Program-made: the position numbers and the translations under genes | Shown here: one piece after another, positions 35,110-44,006 of the stretch | How the letters are laid out: the number at the start of each line of letters is the position of its first letter | How positions within the stretch are numbered: position 1 is the stretch's first letter | The notes under the pieces: model-generated | Told to the model about the DNA's origin: nothing | Seen by the model: only the letters and a program-made list of their open reading frames with translations | Database searches by the model: none | DNA from: Methylocella silvestris | GTDB taxonomy: Bacteria > Pseudomonadota > Alphaproteobacteria > Rhizobiales > Beijerinckiaceae | Assembly: GCF_002891535.1 (NCBI RefSeq) | Contig: NZ_PDZR01000022.1 | Location: 1 to 64,000 of the forward strand | Direction: 5' to 3' | Length of the DNA stretch: 64,000 bases

Positions 35110-36657
35110 GTGGTCATCGATTCGCGGCATGGCGATGCGGACGTAGAGCGGTCCGCCTGGGTCGCGATTGCCGACGGCCTGGACGCGATATCGACGGGGA
35201 TCGCCATATGGGGAAGCGATCGACGTCTGCTCTATGCCAACCAGTCGTTCCGGCGATCGTTCGGAGCGAACGGCTCCGAAATTGCTGCCGGATTGACATT
35301 TTCTGACTATCTTCGTCATGCCGCCCGGTCCGGCGAATGGCTGTTGCCTGGTCCGGGCAATCAATGGATCGAAAGCCAGGAGGCGCTTTTCGGCATTGAC
35401 GAGCGCAGCGAGGTCACCCTCGCAGACGGTCGCACGCTGGACGTCGCGCAAAAGCCCGTCGCGGGCGGCGGCATGGCCCTTACCATCCGCGACGTCTCCA
35501 GCACGAAACAAAGCGAGCGCGCTCTGCGTCACGCCAAGGAAAAGGCCGAGGAGATGGATCAGGCAAAGTCGCGATTCCTGCGCGCAGCCAGCCATGATCT
35601 GCGTCAGCCGCTCGCGACTTTGCGAATTCTGGTCTACAATTGCATGAGGGAGGAGGATAAGGACCGACGCGACGCTACGCTACATGTCATGGAAACGGCG
35701 GTCTCGATTATGGAAGATCTGCTTGGGTCGTTGCTACAGATCGGTCAACTAGACGCCGGGCGGATCATCCCGCGTGTGACGACTTTCCAGCTCGGAGAGC
35801 TTTTCAGGCGGCTCGACGTCCAGTTTCGGCACCTCGCCGACGAAAAGGCTCTCGTGATGCGCTTTGTGGCGCCGCGCGGCGCGGTGACTTCCGACAAGGC
35901 GCTGCTTGAGCGCATCCTCAGCAATCTTGTAGCAAATGCAATTCGCTACACGGAGTTTGGCGGAATACTCATCGGTTGCAGGCGCGTCGGACGCGCGCTG
36001 CGCATTGAAGTCTGGGACACAGGCGCCGGCATAGAGGCGGAATATCTGCCGCGTATCTTCGACGAGTTCTACAAGGCGCCGAATGCGACGCGGACGCAAA
36101 AGACCAGCCTGGGTCTCGGATTGAACATTGTCAAACGCCTCGCCTCGCTCCTTGAACATGAGGTGACGGTTCGTTCCTCGCCAAACAATGGGACCGTTTT
36201 TACAATCGCGGTCCCGATCGGGAATCTCTGGCACAGTGCGATCGGCGAGCCGGAGATCAGCGAAATGCTGGGCGGCGAATTTGTCGGCATGGTGATGCTC
36301 GTCATAGAGGACGACGATGTTTTACGTCGCGCCATGAAAGAACTGCTCGAGCGCTGGGGCATCATCGTGCTCGCTGTCGACTCGCAGGAGCAAGCGTTGC
36401 AGGTGCTGGACCTGGAAAAAGCCGTACCCCGGCTGATCATCGCCGACTATAATCTGCGCGGAAGGTTCGGGACTGAGGTGGTCCGCGCGCTGCACGATGC
36501 CTTAGGCAGGGATGCGCCAAGCATCATCGTCACCGCGGACGCCGATCCGTGCGTGATCGAGCGGATAAAACTTGAGGGTTTCCCGGTGTTGATCAAACCG
36601 GTCAGCCCGCCGCGACTTCGTGTTCTCATGCACAAGCTTATTTTCGAGCCGGGCTGA
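35110..36657 (+). CDS. Soluble hybrid histidine kinase (PAS-HisKA-HATPase-receiver)
   Basis: Encodes 515 residues from a GTG at 35110. Residues about 20-135 are a PAS-like domain (DAISTGIAIWGSDRRLLYANQSF). The phosphoacceptor is His162 in AASHDLRQPLATLR. The ATPase domain shows the N box (LSNLVANAIRYTEFGG), DTGAGI and TSLGLGLNIVK. A C-terminal receiver (about 395-515) has IIADYNLRG with the Asp and LIKPVSPP with the Lys. No membrane segment is present, so it must read a cytoplasmic signal; the AmiC-like protein encoded next is the obvious partner. A phosphorelay to the response regulator upstream is likely. Confidence 0.87.
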   Translation: MVIDSRHGDADVERSAWVAIADGLDAISTGIAIWGSDRRLLYANQSFRRSFGANGSEIAAGLTFSDYLRHAARSGEWLLPGPGNQWIESQEALFGIDERSEVTLADGRTLDVAQKPVAGGGMALTIRDVSSTKQSERALRHAKEKAEEMDQAKSRFLRAASHDLRQPLATLRILVYNCMREEDKDRRDATLHVMETAVSIMEDLLGSLLQIGQLDAGRIIPRVTTFQLGELFRRLDVQFRHLADEKALVMRFVAPRGAVTSDKALLERILSNLVANAIRYTEFGGILIGCRRVGRALRIEVWDTGAGIEAEYLPRIFDEFYKAPNATRTQKTSLGLGLNIVKRLASLLEHEVTVRSSPNNGTVFTIAVPIGNLWHSAIGEPEISEMLGGEFVGMVMLVIEDDDVLRRAMKELLERWGIIVLAVDSQEQALQVLDLEKAVPRLIIADYNLRGRFGTEVVRALHDALGRDAPSIIVTADADPCVIERIKLEGFPVLIKPVSPPRLRVLMHKLIFEPG

Positions 36658-36725
36658 TCTCGTTTCAAGATCAAGGGGGCGGCGGTCGAGGTTCATCCAA
36701 GGCGCATCAAGGGAACAACAAGGCA

Positions 36726-37961
36726 ATGTCGTCCATCCACGCCAAGGGCCCCCCCATTCCAATTGGAAGCATGGTGCCCCTCTCCGGGCCGTCCGCCGCC
36801 GACGGCGCGGAGTTCCGCAAAGGCGTGGTGCTCGCGACTGAGGAAGTCAATGCGCGGGGCGGCGTCCAGGGCCGTCCGCTTCATCCGATTTTTGTCGACA
36901 CCAGACATCAGAGCGCGGAGGAGGTTGTTGCAGCGGCGTGCAAGCTGATCGAGGTCGACAAGGTCCATGCGATCATCAACGGCTACAACATAGGCGCACA
37001 GAACTCCGAATATGAACCGATTGCGAATGCCGGCATTATTTATATCCATCACAATACGCTGTTGCAGCATCACGACACGGTTCTTAGCGATCCCGAACGC
37101 TATTTCGGCTGTTTCATGGCTGATCCAGCGGATTACTGGTACGGTCAGGGCTTCATCAAATTCATTTCGTGGCTGCGGGACACGGCGCAATGGAAGGCTC
37201 CATCCAACCGCATTGCAATTGTCTCCGGATCGAAGCCTTATAGTATCGTGATCGCCAATGCGATGGCGGCAGCGGCTGCGCAATTCGGCTGGAACGTCGC
37301 TTTCGGCCCGCATGTTGTCGCGACCCCGACAACAAACTGGCGCGCGGTTTTGAAGATGGTGCGCGCCGTCGAGCCCGCCGTCATCGCCAATACCCACTTC
37401 TATTCTGGCGATCTTGCTCATTTTCAGCTGCAATTCATGGAAAATCCGACCAATAGCATTGTCTATCTGCAATATGGCGCGATGCATCAATCGTTCATCG
37501 ACATCGCCCAAGCCAAGGCGGCGGGCGTGATCGTCAGCACGGTAGTCGGTCTCCTGCGCGATGACATGGGCCAGCGTTTTGCTCGCCGTTATATTCAGAG
37601 ATTCGGGGAGGGCTCAACACCGCAGGTAGGCTGCCAATCCTACATTGCGGTGCATCACTACGCGATCGCAACAGCGATCGCCGGCGGCTCAGGCGGACCA
37701 GGAGAATTCGAACAGAATCACGCAGTCGCCCGCGCTCTCCGCGAGACAATCTACAGGAGCGTTGCGGGCACGATTCGCTATCATCCGAAGTGGCAGGCCG
37801 CCATGCCCTATCCAGATTATGTTCTCGATCCGTCATTGGGCTTACCGCATCTGTTCTACCAAATCCAGGACTGGAAAAACGGTCCCCTGGCGCTTATTGC
37901 ACCCGAACCCTACAACACGGAGCATTTCGTTCTGCCTCCCTGGATTCAGACAAGCTCCTGA
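36726..37961 (+). CDS. AmiC-like cytoplasmic amide-sensing protein (binding-protein fold, no signal peptide)
   Basis: Encodes 411 residues of a type I periplasmic-binding-protein fold. The N-terminus MSSIHAKGPPIPIGSMVPLS enters the first beta strand directly, with no export signal, as in Pseudomonas AmiC. Segments shared in order with the Tat-exported receptor at 32673-33968 include EEVNARGGVQGRPL, DPERYFGCFMADPADYWYG, WKAPSNRIAIV and SIVYLQYG. It follows the soluble kinase by 68 bases. The likely role is to bind imported amide in the cytoplasm and switch the kinase. In Pseudomonas AmiC restrains the antiterminator AmiR; here AmiR is replaced by a two-component pair. Confidence 0.82.
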   Translation: MSSIHAKGPPIPIGSMVPLSGPSAADGAEFRKGVVLATEEVNARGGVQGRPLHPIFVDTRHQSAEEVVAAACKLIEVDKVHAIINGYNIGAQNSEYEPIANAGIIYIHHNTLLQHHDTVLSDPERYFGCFMADPADYWYGQGFIKFISWLRDTAQWKAPSNRIAIVSGSKPYSIVIANAMAAAAAQFGWNVAFGPHVVATPTTNWRAVLKMVRAVEPAVIANTHFYSGDLAHFQLQFMENPTNSIVYLQYGAMHQSFIDIAQAKAAGVIVSTVVGLLRDDMGQRFARRYIQRFGEGSTPQVGCQSYIAVHHYAIATAIAGGSGGPGEFEQNHAVARALRETIYRSVAGTIRYHPKWQAAMPYPDYVLDPSLGLPHLFYQIQDWKNGPLALIAPEPYNTEHFVLPPWIQTSS

Positions 37962-37998
37962 CCTTCCCTTCGGCGTAAGCCGCGTTTTCAGGCCAAAT

Positions 37999-38045
37999 CG
38001 ACGATCTCCCGCCCTGGCGCCTAGGCGCAGGGCAGGAGATCGTCG
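37999..38045. terminator. Large imperfect palindrome after the sensor gene
   Basis: CGACGATCTCCCGCCCTG (37999-38016) and CAGGGCAGGAGATCGTCG (38028-38045) pair over 18 bases with one mismatch. The centre GCGCCTAGGCGC (38017-38028) is itself palindromic. It lies 37 bases after the stop at 37961 and directly abuts the truncated transposase. It may act as a terminator although no U-tract follows; it may instead mark an insertion or deletion junction. Confidence 0.4.
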
Positions 38046-38047
38046 GA

Positions 38048-38467
38048 GTCGACAAGCAGGGAAAAACGGTCGATTTCCTTCTCCGCGCAAAGCGGGATGT
38101 CGCGGCGGCCAAAGCGTTTTTCCGTCGGGCGTTCACGAGCCAGGGTCTACTGCCGCGCGCCATCACGCTTGGCGGTTACCAAGCCTCGCATCGGGCGGCG
38201 GGGGAGTTTCTCGGCGAACATAGACGCGGCGAGCGGACCAAAGTCAGATCCTCGAGGTACTTCAACAATTTAATAGAGCAGGACCATCGTTCGATCAAAC
38301 TTCGATTGGGTCCGATGCTTGGGTTGAAGCGCTTTCAAAGCGCCTCAATCACCATCGCCGGTATTGAACTCATACATCGGATCAAGAAAGGTCAGTTCAA
38401 CTTTGGCGATCTTCGCAACAAAGACAACACGGCGCCCGCGGTCTGGAATTCAGTTCTCACCGCCTGA
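38048..38467 (+). pseudogene. IS6-family transposase, 3' remnant
   Basis: An open frame of 140 codons with no start runs from VDKQGKTVDFLLRAKRDVAA to the stop at 38465-38467. Conserved IS6/IS26 transposase segments follow in order: ASHRA near codon 50, NLIEQDHRSIKLRL, MLGLKRFQSA, IAGIELIHRIKKGQF and a C-terminal APAVWNSVLTA. The N-terminal half with the helix-turn-helix and first catalytic Asp is missing. The second catalytic Asp is also lost: the usual LDGY is LGGY. The remnant cannot be active. It sits between the amide module and urease operon 2 and is evidence of past IS activity at this boundary. Confidence 0.85.
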
Positions 38468-38500
38468 GCCCAGGTCGCAGAGCCTCATCGAGGCGCTTCC

Positions 38501-38519
38501 GAAACTTTGCACTGGAACC
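38501..38519 (-). repeat. Probable right terminal inverted repeat of the IS6 remnant
   Basis: Read inward on the minus strand this is GGTTCCAGTGCAAAGTTTC, close to IS6-family ends of the GGTTCTGTTGCAAAG type. It lies 34 bases past the transposase stop, a normal distance. No left copy was found, in line with the 5' truncation. Confidence 0.5.
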
Positions 38520-38585
38520 GCTGGGCGCGTTTTCCAAAAAATCGTTCTCCAGCCTTAACTCGCCGATCTTGGCGTAAGGGATTTC
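38520..38585 (-). pseudogene. IS3-family OrfA fragment
   Basis: Reading leftward, about 22 codons give PYAKIGELRLENDFLENA, the typical end region of IS3-family OrfA proteins (YAKIGxLxxExDFLE). The fragment stops exactly where the IS6 terminal repeat begins, as if the IS6 element had inserted into an older IS3 copy. It is short, so the family call is tentative. Confidence 0.4.
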
Positions 38586-38862
38586 AAATCGACGGCTGGC
38601 GCGGCGGATTCGGAGCGAACCTCTGATCGGAATACGCCAGCCGCCCCTTCCCGTAGTTGAGAGGATTGATTTCAAATTGTCCGCGGGGCATGCGAAAAGG
38701 GAGGCTGCGGCGCATGAGCAGCCTCTTTTCCATAGATGGGCGGGTCAATGCTCAAAAATGCGTATTGTCGGAATCATGCAGCCCCTCGATGATTGCTTGG
38801 CTTCGGTCCGTCCCGCCGGGAGGGCTTGGTTTGGACCTCGACCATATTGCGGACGTGGGCGG

Positions 38863-39711
38863 ATGAACTTTGTCGAGCCCGGGCGCCGCGCCATCCATTC
38901 CCCGGCGCCGCTGCAGCGCTCGGAGGGAGGCGCGAGTCTTTCGGCGCGTTGGATTTCGGGGAGCACGCGTCTCCACGCGCTGCGTCAAACCTCGCCATGC
39001 CGGATTTTTTTCCCGCGCCGGAAAGATCCGGCTGCCCTCGAGGCGATCCTCGTCAATTCCAGCGGCGGTCTTGTTGAAGGCGACCGCATCTCGATTTCGG
39101 TCGAGGTCGGCTGCGGCGCCAAGGTGATCATGCGGACGCAGGCGGCCGAAAAAATCTACCGCTCCCTGACGCGCGAAACAGTGGTCGCGACCGATCTTGT
39201 CATCGGGCGCGGCGGCTTTCTGGACTGGCGCCCGCAGGAGACGATTCTCTTCGACGGCGCGCGGCTCTCGCGCAGCCAGAGTTTCGTCGTCGAGGCGGAT
39301 TCGCGCTTTCTTTCCGCAGAGGTCGTGATTTTCGGCCGTATCGCCCGCGGCGAAACCTTTGCCCACGGCGAATTGCGCGACGCCGTCACCGTGCGCTGCG
39401 GCGGGCGGCTTCTCTTCGCCGATCGTTTGCGCCTTGGCGGCGAGATCGCTGCGCTACGCCACGCGCGCTTCGGCCTCGGCGGCTCGGCCGGGATCGCCAG
39501 CGTCCTCTATTTCGGTCCCCGGGCGGCCCGGCTTTTGCCTTTCGCGCGCGCGCGGGCGGAGCAGCGCTGCGGCGGCGCGACCCTCGTCAACGGAATTCTC
39601 CTTGCACGTTTCCTGCATCCGGACGAAACGCGGCTGCGCGGCGCCGCGGCCGAATTCCTCGATGAACTGAGCCTCGAAATCGCAACAACGGATAGCCGGG
39701 ACGCCGCATGA
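38863..39711 (+). CDS. ureD: Urease accessory protein UreD (urease 2)
   Basis: Encodes 282 residues from the ATG at 38863; a longer frame upstream has no family match. Family segments are [51 protein letters not shown] and [15 protein letters not shown]. UreD begins operon 2 in the standard alphaproteobacterial order ureD-A-B-C-E-F-G, unlike operon 1 where it is last. Its stop overlaps the ureA start by four bases. It is closer to the rhizobial UreD consensus than the operon 1 protein. Confidence 0.9.
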   Translation: MNFVEPGRRAIHSPAPLQRSEGGASLSARWISGSTRLHALRQTSPCRIFFPRRKDPAALEAILVNSSGGLVEGDRISISVEVGCGAKVIMRTQAAEKIYRSLTRETVVATDLVIGRGGFLDWRPQETILFDGARLSRSQSFVVEADSRFLSAEVVIFGRIARGETFAHGELRDAVTVRCGGRLLFADRLRLGGEIAALRHARFGLGGSAGIASVLYFGPRAARLLPFARARAEQRCGGATLVNGILLARFLHPDETRLRGAAAEFLDELSLEIATTDSRDAA

Positions 39712-40010
39712 ATCTCAGTCCGCGCGAAAAAGACAAGCTTCTCGTCGCCATGGCCGCCGTGGTCGCGCGGCGTCGCCTCGAACGCGGCGTCAAGCTCAAC
39801 TATCCGGAGGCGGTCGCCCTGATCACCGATTTCGTCGTCGAAGGCGCCCGCGACGGCCATAGCGTCGCCGATCTGATGGAGCGCGGCGGCGCCGTGATCC
39901 GGCGCGAGCAAGTGATGGAGGGCGTCGCCGAGATGATCGACGAAATCCAGGTCGAGGCGACCTTTACCGACGGAACCAAGCTCGTCACCGTTCACGAGCC
40001 GATCCGATGA
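39708..40010 (+). CDS. ureA: Urease gamma subunit
   Basis: Encodes 100 residues, exactly the usual UreA size. It starts [20 protein letters not shown] and ends [15 protein letters not shown], both family-typical, with the invariant [14 protein letters not shown] in between. It forms the trimeric (alpha-beta-gamma)3 urease with UreB and UreC. It overlaps ureD and ureB by four bases each, so the operon is translationally coupled. In operon 1 the homologous segment is fused to UreB. Confidence 0.96.
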   Translation: MNLSPREKDKLLVAMAAVVARRRLERGVKLNYPEAVALITDFVVEGARDGHSVADLMERGGAVIRREQVMEGVAEMIDEIQVEATFTDGTKLVTVHEPIR

Positions 40011-40321
40011 TCCCCGGCGAGATCATTGTCGCAGAGGGCGACATCATCTTCAATGCGGATTGTGACGCCATCACGCTTAACGTCGCAAATCTTGGCGACC
40101 GTCCGATCCAGGTTGGATCGCATTATCATTTTGCTGAAACCAATGCGGCTTTGTCCTTCGATCGCGCCGCAGCCCTTGGCCGGCGGCTCGACATTGCGGC
40201 GGGAACAGCAGTGCGTTTTGAGCCCGGCCAGACGCGTGAGGTGGCATTGATCCCATTTGCCGGCGCGCGCGAGGTTTTCGGATTTTCTGGCGCCGTCATG
40301 GGCAAGCTCGACAAGGACTGA
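40007..40321 (+). CDS. ureB: Urease beta subunit
   Basis: Encodes 104 residues, the normal UreB length. It begins [13 protein letters not shown], as is typical for a stand-alone UreB, and contains [18 protein letters not shown] and [20 protein letters not shown]. The start ATGA overlaps the ureA stop. Together with UreA it shapes the outer shell around the catalytic alpha subunit. The ureC gene starts three bases after its stop. Confidence 0.96.
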   Translation: MIPGEIIVAEGDIIFNADCDAITLNVANLGDRPIQVGSHYHFAETNAALSFDRAAALGRRLDIAAGTAVRFEPGQTREVALIPFAGAREVFGFSGAVMGKLDKD

Positions 40322-40324
40322 GTC

Positions 40325-42034
40325 ATGCCTGTCACGATGAGCCGCCGCGCTTATGCCGGCATGTTCGGCCCGACGACCGGCGATAAGATCAGGCTCGCCG
40401 ACACCGAACTCCTGATCGAGGTCGAGCGTGATCTAACGATTTATGGCGAGGAAGTGAAATTCGGCGGCGGCAAGGTCATCCGCGACGGCATGGGCCAAAG
40501 CCAGCGCTCGCGCGCCGAGGGCGCGGTCGACACCTTGATCACAAATGTCGTCATTCTCGATCATAGCGGCGTGGTGAAAGCCGATGTCGGTCTGAAGGAC
40601 GGACGCATCGCGGCGATCGGCAAGGGCGGCAATCCGGATATCCAGCCGGGCGTCACCATCATCATCGGGCCGGGCACCGAGATCATTGCCGGCGAGGGCA
40701 AGATCCTGACCGCCGGCGGCGTCGACACGCATATTCATTTCATCGCGCCGCAACAGATCGAGGAGGCGCTGTGCAGCGGCGTCACCACTATGCTTGGCGG
40801 CGGCTCTGGCCCCGCGGAGGGAACCAAGGCGACCACCTGCACCTCGGGGCCCTGGCATATGATGCGCATGATGCAGGCGGCCGAAGGCCTGCCGATGAAC
40901 ATTGGTTTCTTCGGCAAGGGCAACGCCTCAAAGCCCGCGGCGCTGATCGAAATGGTCGAGGCCGGCGCCTGCGGGCTGAAGCTGCACGAGGATTGGGGGA
41001 CGACGCCGGCGGCGATCGATTGTTGTCTCTCGGTCTGCGACGCCCTCGACGTGCAGGCGACGCTGCACTCCGACACGCTGAACGAAAGCGGCTTCGTCGA
41101 GACGACGATCGCCGCCTTCAAGGGCCGGACGATCCACGCCTTCCACACCGAAGGCGCCGGCGGGGGCCATGCCCCGGATATCATCAAGGTGGTCGGCGAA
41201 CAGAATGTGCTGCCCTCCTCGACCAATCCGACGCGGCCTTTTACGCGCAACACGCTTGACGAACATCTCGACATGCTGATGGTCTGTCATCATCTTGATC
41301 CGCACATCGCCGAGGACATTGCTTTCGCCGAGAGCCGCATCCGCAAGGAGACCATCGCGGCAGAAGATATCCTCCATGATCTTGGCGCGCTGTCGATGTT
41401 TTCGAGCGACAGTCAGGCGATGGGACGCGTCGGCGAAGTCGTCATCCGCTGCTGGCAGACCGCCGACAAGATGAAGCGACAGCGCGGCGCGCTGCCGGAG
41501 GACATATCCGGCAACGACAATTTTCGCGCCAGACGCTACATCGCGAAATATACCATCAACCCGGCGATCGCGCATGGCATCTCTCATGTGGTCGGCTCCG
41601 TCGAGCCGGGCAAGCTCGCCGATCTTGTCTTGTGGTCGCCGGCCTTCTTTGGCGTCAAACCCGACCTTGTGCTGAAGGGCGGTTCGATCGCTTACGCCTT
41701 GATGGGCGACGCCAACGCCAGCATTCCGACGCCGCAGCCGGTGCATTACCGGCCGATGTTTGCGAGCTTCGGCAGGAGCCTCATTGAGTCGAGTCTCATT
41801 TTTGTCAGCGCGGTTTCGATCGAGCGCGGCGTCGGCGCGCGCTATGGTCTTTCGCGACCGCTCGAGGCGGTGCGCAACACGCGCGCGATCTCGAAAAAAA
41901 GCATGATCCTCAATGATTCGACGCCTGTGATGGAGGTCGATCCGGAGACTTATGAGGTGCGCGCTGACGGCGAGCTTCTGACCTGCGAACCCGCCGATGT
42001 GCTGCCGATGGCGCAGCGCTATTTCCTGTTCTGA
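40325..42034 (+). CDS. ureC: Urease alpha (catalytic) subunit, urease 2
   Basis: Encodes 569 residues. The carbamylated Lys is residue 219 (GLKLHEDWG). Nickel ligands lie in [17 protein letters not shown] and [15 protein letters not shown]. The mobile flap carries MVCHHLDPH with the Cys-His pair, and [14 protein letters not shown] holds the metal-binding Asp. All expected active-site residues are present in their standard form. This is the canonical rhizobial urease, presumably the main one. It is directly followed by its accessory genes and a urea ABC transporter. Confidence 0.97.
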   Translation: MPVTMSRRAYAGMFGPTTGDKIRLADTELLIEVERDLTIYGEEVKFGGGKVIRDGMGQSQRSRAEGAVDTLITNVVILDHSGVVKADVGLKDGRIAAIGKGGNPDIQPGVTIIIGPGTEIIAGEGKILTAGGVDTHIHFIAPQQIEEALCSGVTTMLGGGSGPAEGTKATTCTSGPWHMMRMMQAAEGLPMNIGFFGKGNASKPAALIEMVEAGACGLKLHEDWGTTPAAIDCCLSVCDALDVQATLHSDTLNESGFVETTIAAFKGRTIHAFHTEGAGGGHAPDIIKVVGEQNVLPSSTNPTRPFTRNTLDEHLDMLMVCHHLDPHIAEDIAFAESRIRKETIAAEDILHDLGALSMFSSDSQAMGRVGEVVIRCWQTADKMKRQRGALPEDISGNDNFRARRYIAKYTINPAIAHGISHVVGSVEPGKLADLVLWSPAFFGVKPDLVLKGGSIAYALMGDANASIPTPQPVHYRPMFASFGRSLIESSLIFVSAVSIERGVGARYGLSRPLEAVRNTRAISKKSMILNDSTPVMEVDPETYEVRADGELLTCEPADVLPMAQRYFLF

Positions 42035-42035
42035 C

Positions 42036-42554
42036 ATGAAAACGCCGCGCGCCACAGCCGTGCTTGCGAAGGGCGCCTATCTGGCGGCCGAGGAGATCGG
42101 CACGGTCACACTGTCTTTCGACGACCGCTACCGTCGACGCATCCTTCTTGCCATAGATGGCGGGCGCGGCGAGTTTCTGCTCGATCTGCCGCAGGCCGTC
42201 CGCCTCGCCGAAGGAGATGGCCTGAGGCTTGAGTCGGGCGGCGTCGTCTGCGTCATGGCGGCGCAAGAACCGATGCTGGAGGTGCGCGCAGGCGCCTCGA
42301 GCCTGGCGCAGCTCGCCTACCACATCGGCAATCGTCACCTGCCCGCGCAGATTATGGGCGAGATGATCCTGATCCGACAGGATCAGGTGATTGAGGACAT
42401 GCTGAACGGCCTCGGCGCCGACTGCCGGAAGACCCTGCGCCCGTTTTCGCCGGAGCAGGGCGCATATGGCCGCGTTCCGAGGCACGGTCACGCGCACGGA
42501 CGTGACGATCATCATAGTCATGATGACGGCCATGCGCATGCCCATGACGGATGA
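42036..42554 (+). CDS. ureE: Urease accessory protein UreE with His-rich tail (urease 2)
   Basis: Encodes 172 residues from the ATG at 42036, one base after the ureC stop. The metal-binding domain is LAYHIGNRHLPAQI. The C-terminal about 22 residues are a His/Asp-rich tail (HGHAHGRDDHHSHDDGHAHA) that stores nickel, absent from the operon 1 UreE. It delivers nickel to UreG. The end overlaps the ureF start by 11 bases. Confidence 0.92.
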   Translation: MKTPRATAVLAKGAYLAAEEIGTVTLSFDDRYRRRILLAIDGGRGEFLLDLPQAVRLAEGDGLRLESGGVVCVMAAQEPMLEVRAGASSLAQLAYHIGNRHLPAQIMGEMILIRQDQVIEDMLNGLGADCRKTLRPFSPEQGAYGRVPRHGHAHGRDDHHSHDDGHAHAHDG

Positions 42555-43227
42555 GGGCGAGTGGCTGCCGCTCCTTTTGACCTGGTTGTCGCCGTCCTAT
42601 CCCGTCGGCGCTTACAGCTATAGCCACGGGCTTGAATGGGCGGTCGAACAGGGCGAGGTTTTATCGCGCGACGATCTTGCCGAATATGTCGGCGCCGTTC
42701 TCGAGATCGGCGGCGGATGGTCCGACCTTGTGCTCGCCGCGGCGGCCTGGCGCGCCGTGGTCGCCGAGCGTCGCGACGAACTTGCCGCCGCCGCCGAGCT
42801 TGCTCTTGCTCTGCGTCCAACCAGCGAATTCGCCCTTGAATCGCTCCAGCAGGGTATGGCCTTCGCTGCAACCACCTCGGCCGCCTGGCCGGACGACGCT
42901 TATGCGGCATTCCGGGGCGATCACCCGGAGGGCTTAGCCTATGCGATCGCGGTTGGCGCTGCCTGCGCCACGCGTGCGCCCCTGCGCGCAATGCTCGTGG
43001 CGCTGGCGCATAGCATCGCCGCGAATCTCGTCTCGGCCGGCGTGAGGCTGATTCCACTCGGCCAGACCGATGGGCAGCGGGCCCTCGCCGCGCTGCATCC
43101 AAAAATTGCGGTCATCGTCGCGCGCGCAATGTCCTCGACGATTGAGGAAGCAGGTTCGAGTACGGTCGCCATCGACCTTTTCTCCATGCGTCATGAAACG
43201 CAATACACAAGGCTTTTCCGATCATGA
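42544..43227 (+). CDS. ureF: Urease accessory protein UreF (urease 2)
   Basis: Encodes 227 residues from the ATG at 42544 ([20 protein letters not shown]), inside the end of ureE; other in-frame ATGs lie 6 and 12 bases upstream. The family motif is [20 protein letters not shown]. The helical C-terminal part ends [17 protein letters not shown], the normal UreF ending that contacts UreD. Its stop overlaps the ureG start by four bases. Confidence 0.92.
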   Translation: MTDEGEWLPLLLTWLSPSYPVGAYSYSHGLEWAVEQGEVLSRDDLAEYVGAVLEIGGGWSDLVLAAAAWRAVVAERRDELAAAAELALALRPTSEFALESLQQGMAFAATTSAAWPDDAYAAFRGDHPEGLAYAIAVGAACATRAPLRAMLVALAHSIAANLVSAGVRLIPLGQTDGQRALAALHPKIAVIVARAMSSTIEEAGSSTVAIDLFSMRHETQYTRLFRS

Positions 43228-43844
43228 GCGAGACGAACGGTCCATTCCGCATCGGCATCGGCGGCCCCGTCGGATCCGGCAAGACAGCGCTGACCGACCG
43301 GCTGTGCAAGGCTATGCGCGAGCGCTGGAATATCGCTGCGATTACTAATGACATCTACACCAAGGAGGACGCCGAATTTCTCACTCGCTCGGCGGCGCTG
43401 GCCCCCGAACGGATTATGGGCGTCGAGACGGGCGGCTGTCCGCACACGGCGATCCGCGAGGACGCCTCGATCAATCTCGCCGCGATCGACGCGATGAACG
43501 CGCGCTTTCCCGGCCTCGACCTCGTCTTCATCGAAAGCGGCGGCGACAATCTTGCGGCGACTTTCAGCCCGGAACTCGCCGACCTCACCATTTATGTCAT
43601 CGATGTTTCGGCTGGCGACAAGATCCCGCGCAAGGGCGGCCCGGGGATAACCCGCAGCGATCTGCTCGTCATCAACAAGATCGATCTTGCCCCTCTCGTC
43701 GAAGCTTCGCTCGAAGTGATGGACCGCGACTCGCGCAAAATGCGCGGGGAGAAACCCTTCCTTTTCACCAATCTGAAGACGAATCAGGGCGTAGCCGAGA
43801 TCGTCGCCTTCATCGAAAGGCAGGGCGGCCTTTCAGGCGTCTGA
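43224..43844 (+). CDS. ureG: Urease accessory GTPase UreG (urease 2)
   Basis: Encodes 206 residues. P-loop [15 protein letters not shown], the nickel-binding Cys-Pro-His motif in [28 protein letters not shown] and the guanine-specificity motif NKIDLAPLV are all standard. It is the last gene of operon 2. The urea transporter operon follows after about 160 bases. The protein differs from the operon 1 UreG chiefly in lacking an N-terminal extension. Confidence 0.96.
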   Translation: MSETNGPFRIGIGGPVGSGKTALTDRLCKAMRERWNIAAITNDIYTKEDAEFLTRSAALAPERIMGVETGGCPHTAIREDASINLAAIDAMNARFPGLDLVFIESGGDNLAATFSPELADLTIYVIDVSAGDKIPRKGGPGITRSDLLVINKIDLAPLVEASLEVMDRDSRKMRGEKPFLFTNLKTNQGVAEIVAFIERQGGLSGV

Positions 43845-44006
43845 CTGCCGCCGATGCGGGATCGAAGATACGTCGAATGCCCCATACCGGACCAGCCGGG
43901 ATCCACCTAGTGTTGTGTCGCTCGAGCCTTGGTCCGTGTTCCTTCGTCCTGGCCTCGGGCTTGGGTCGAGGCTTTGGCCTTTGTCGCACAAACTATGAGG
44001 ATCTTG

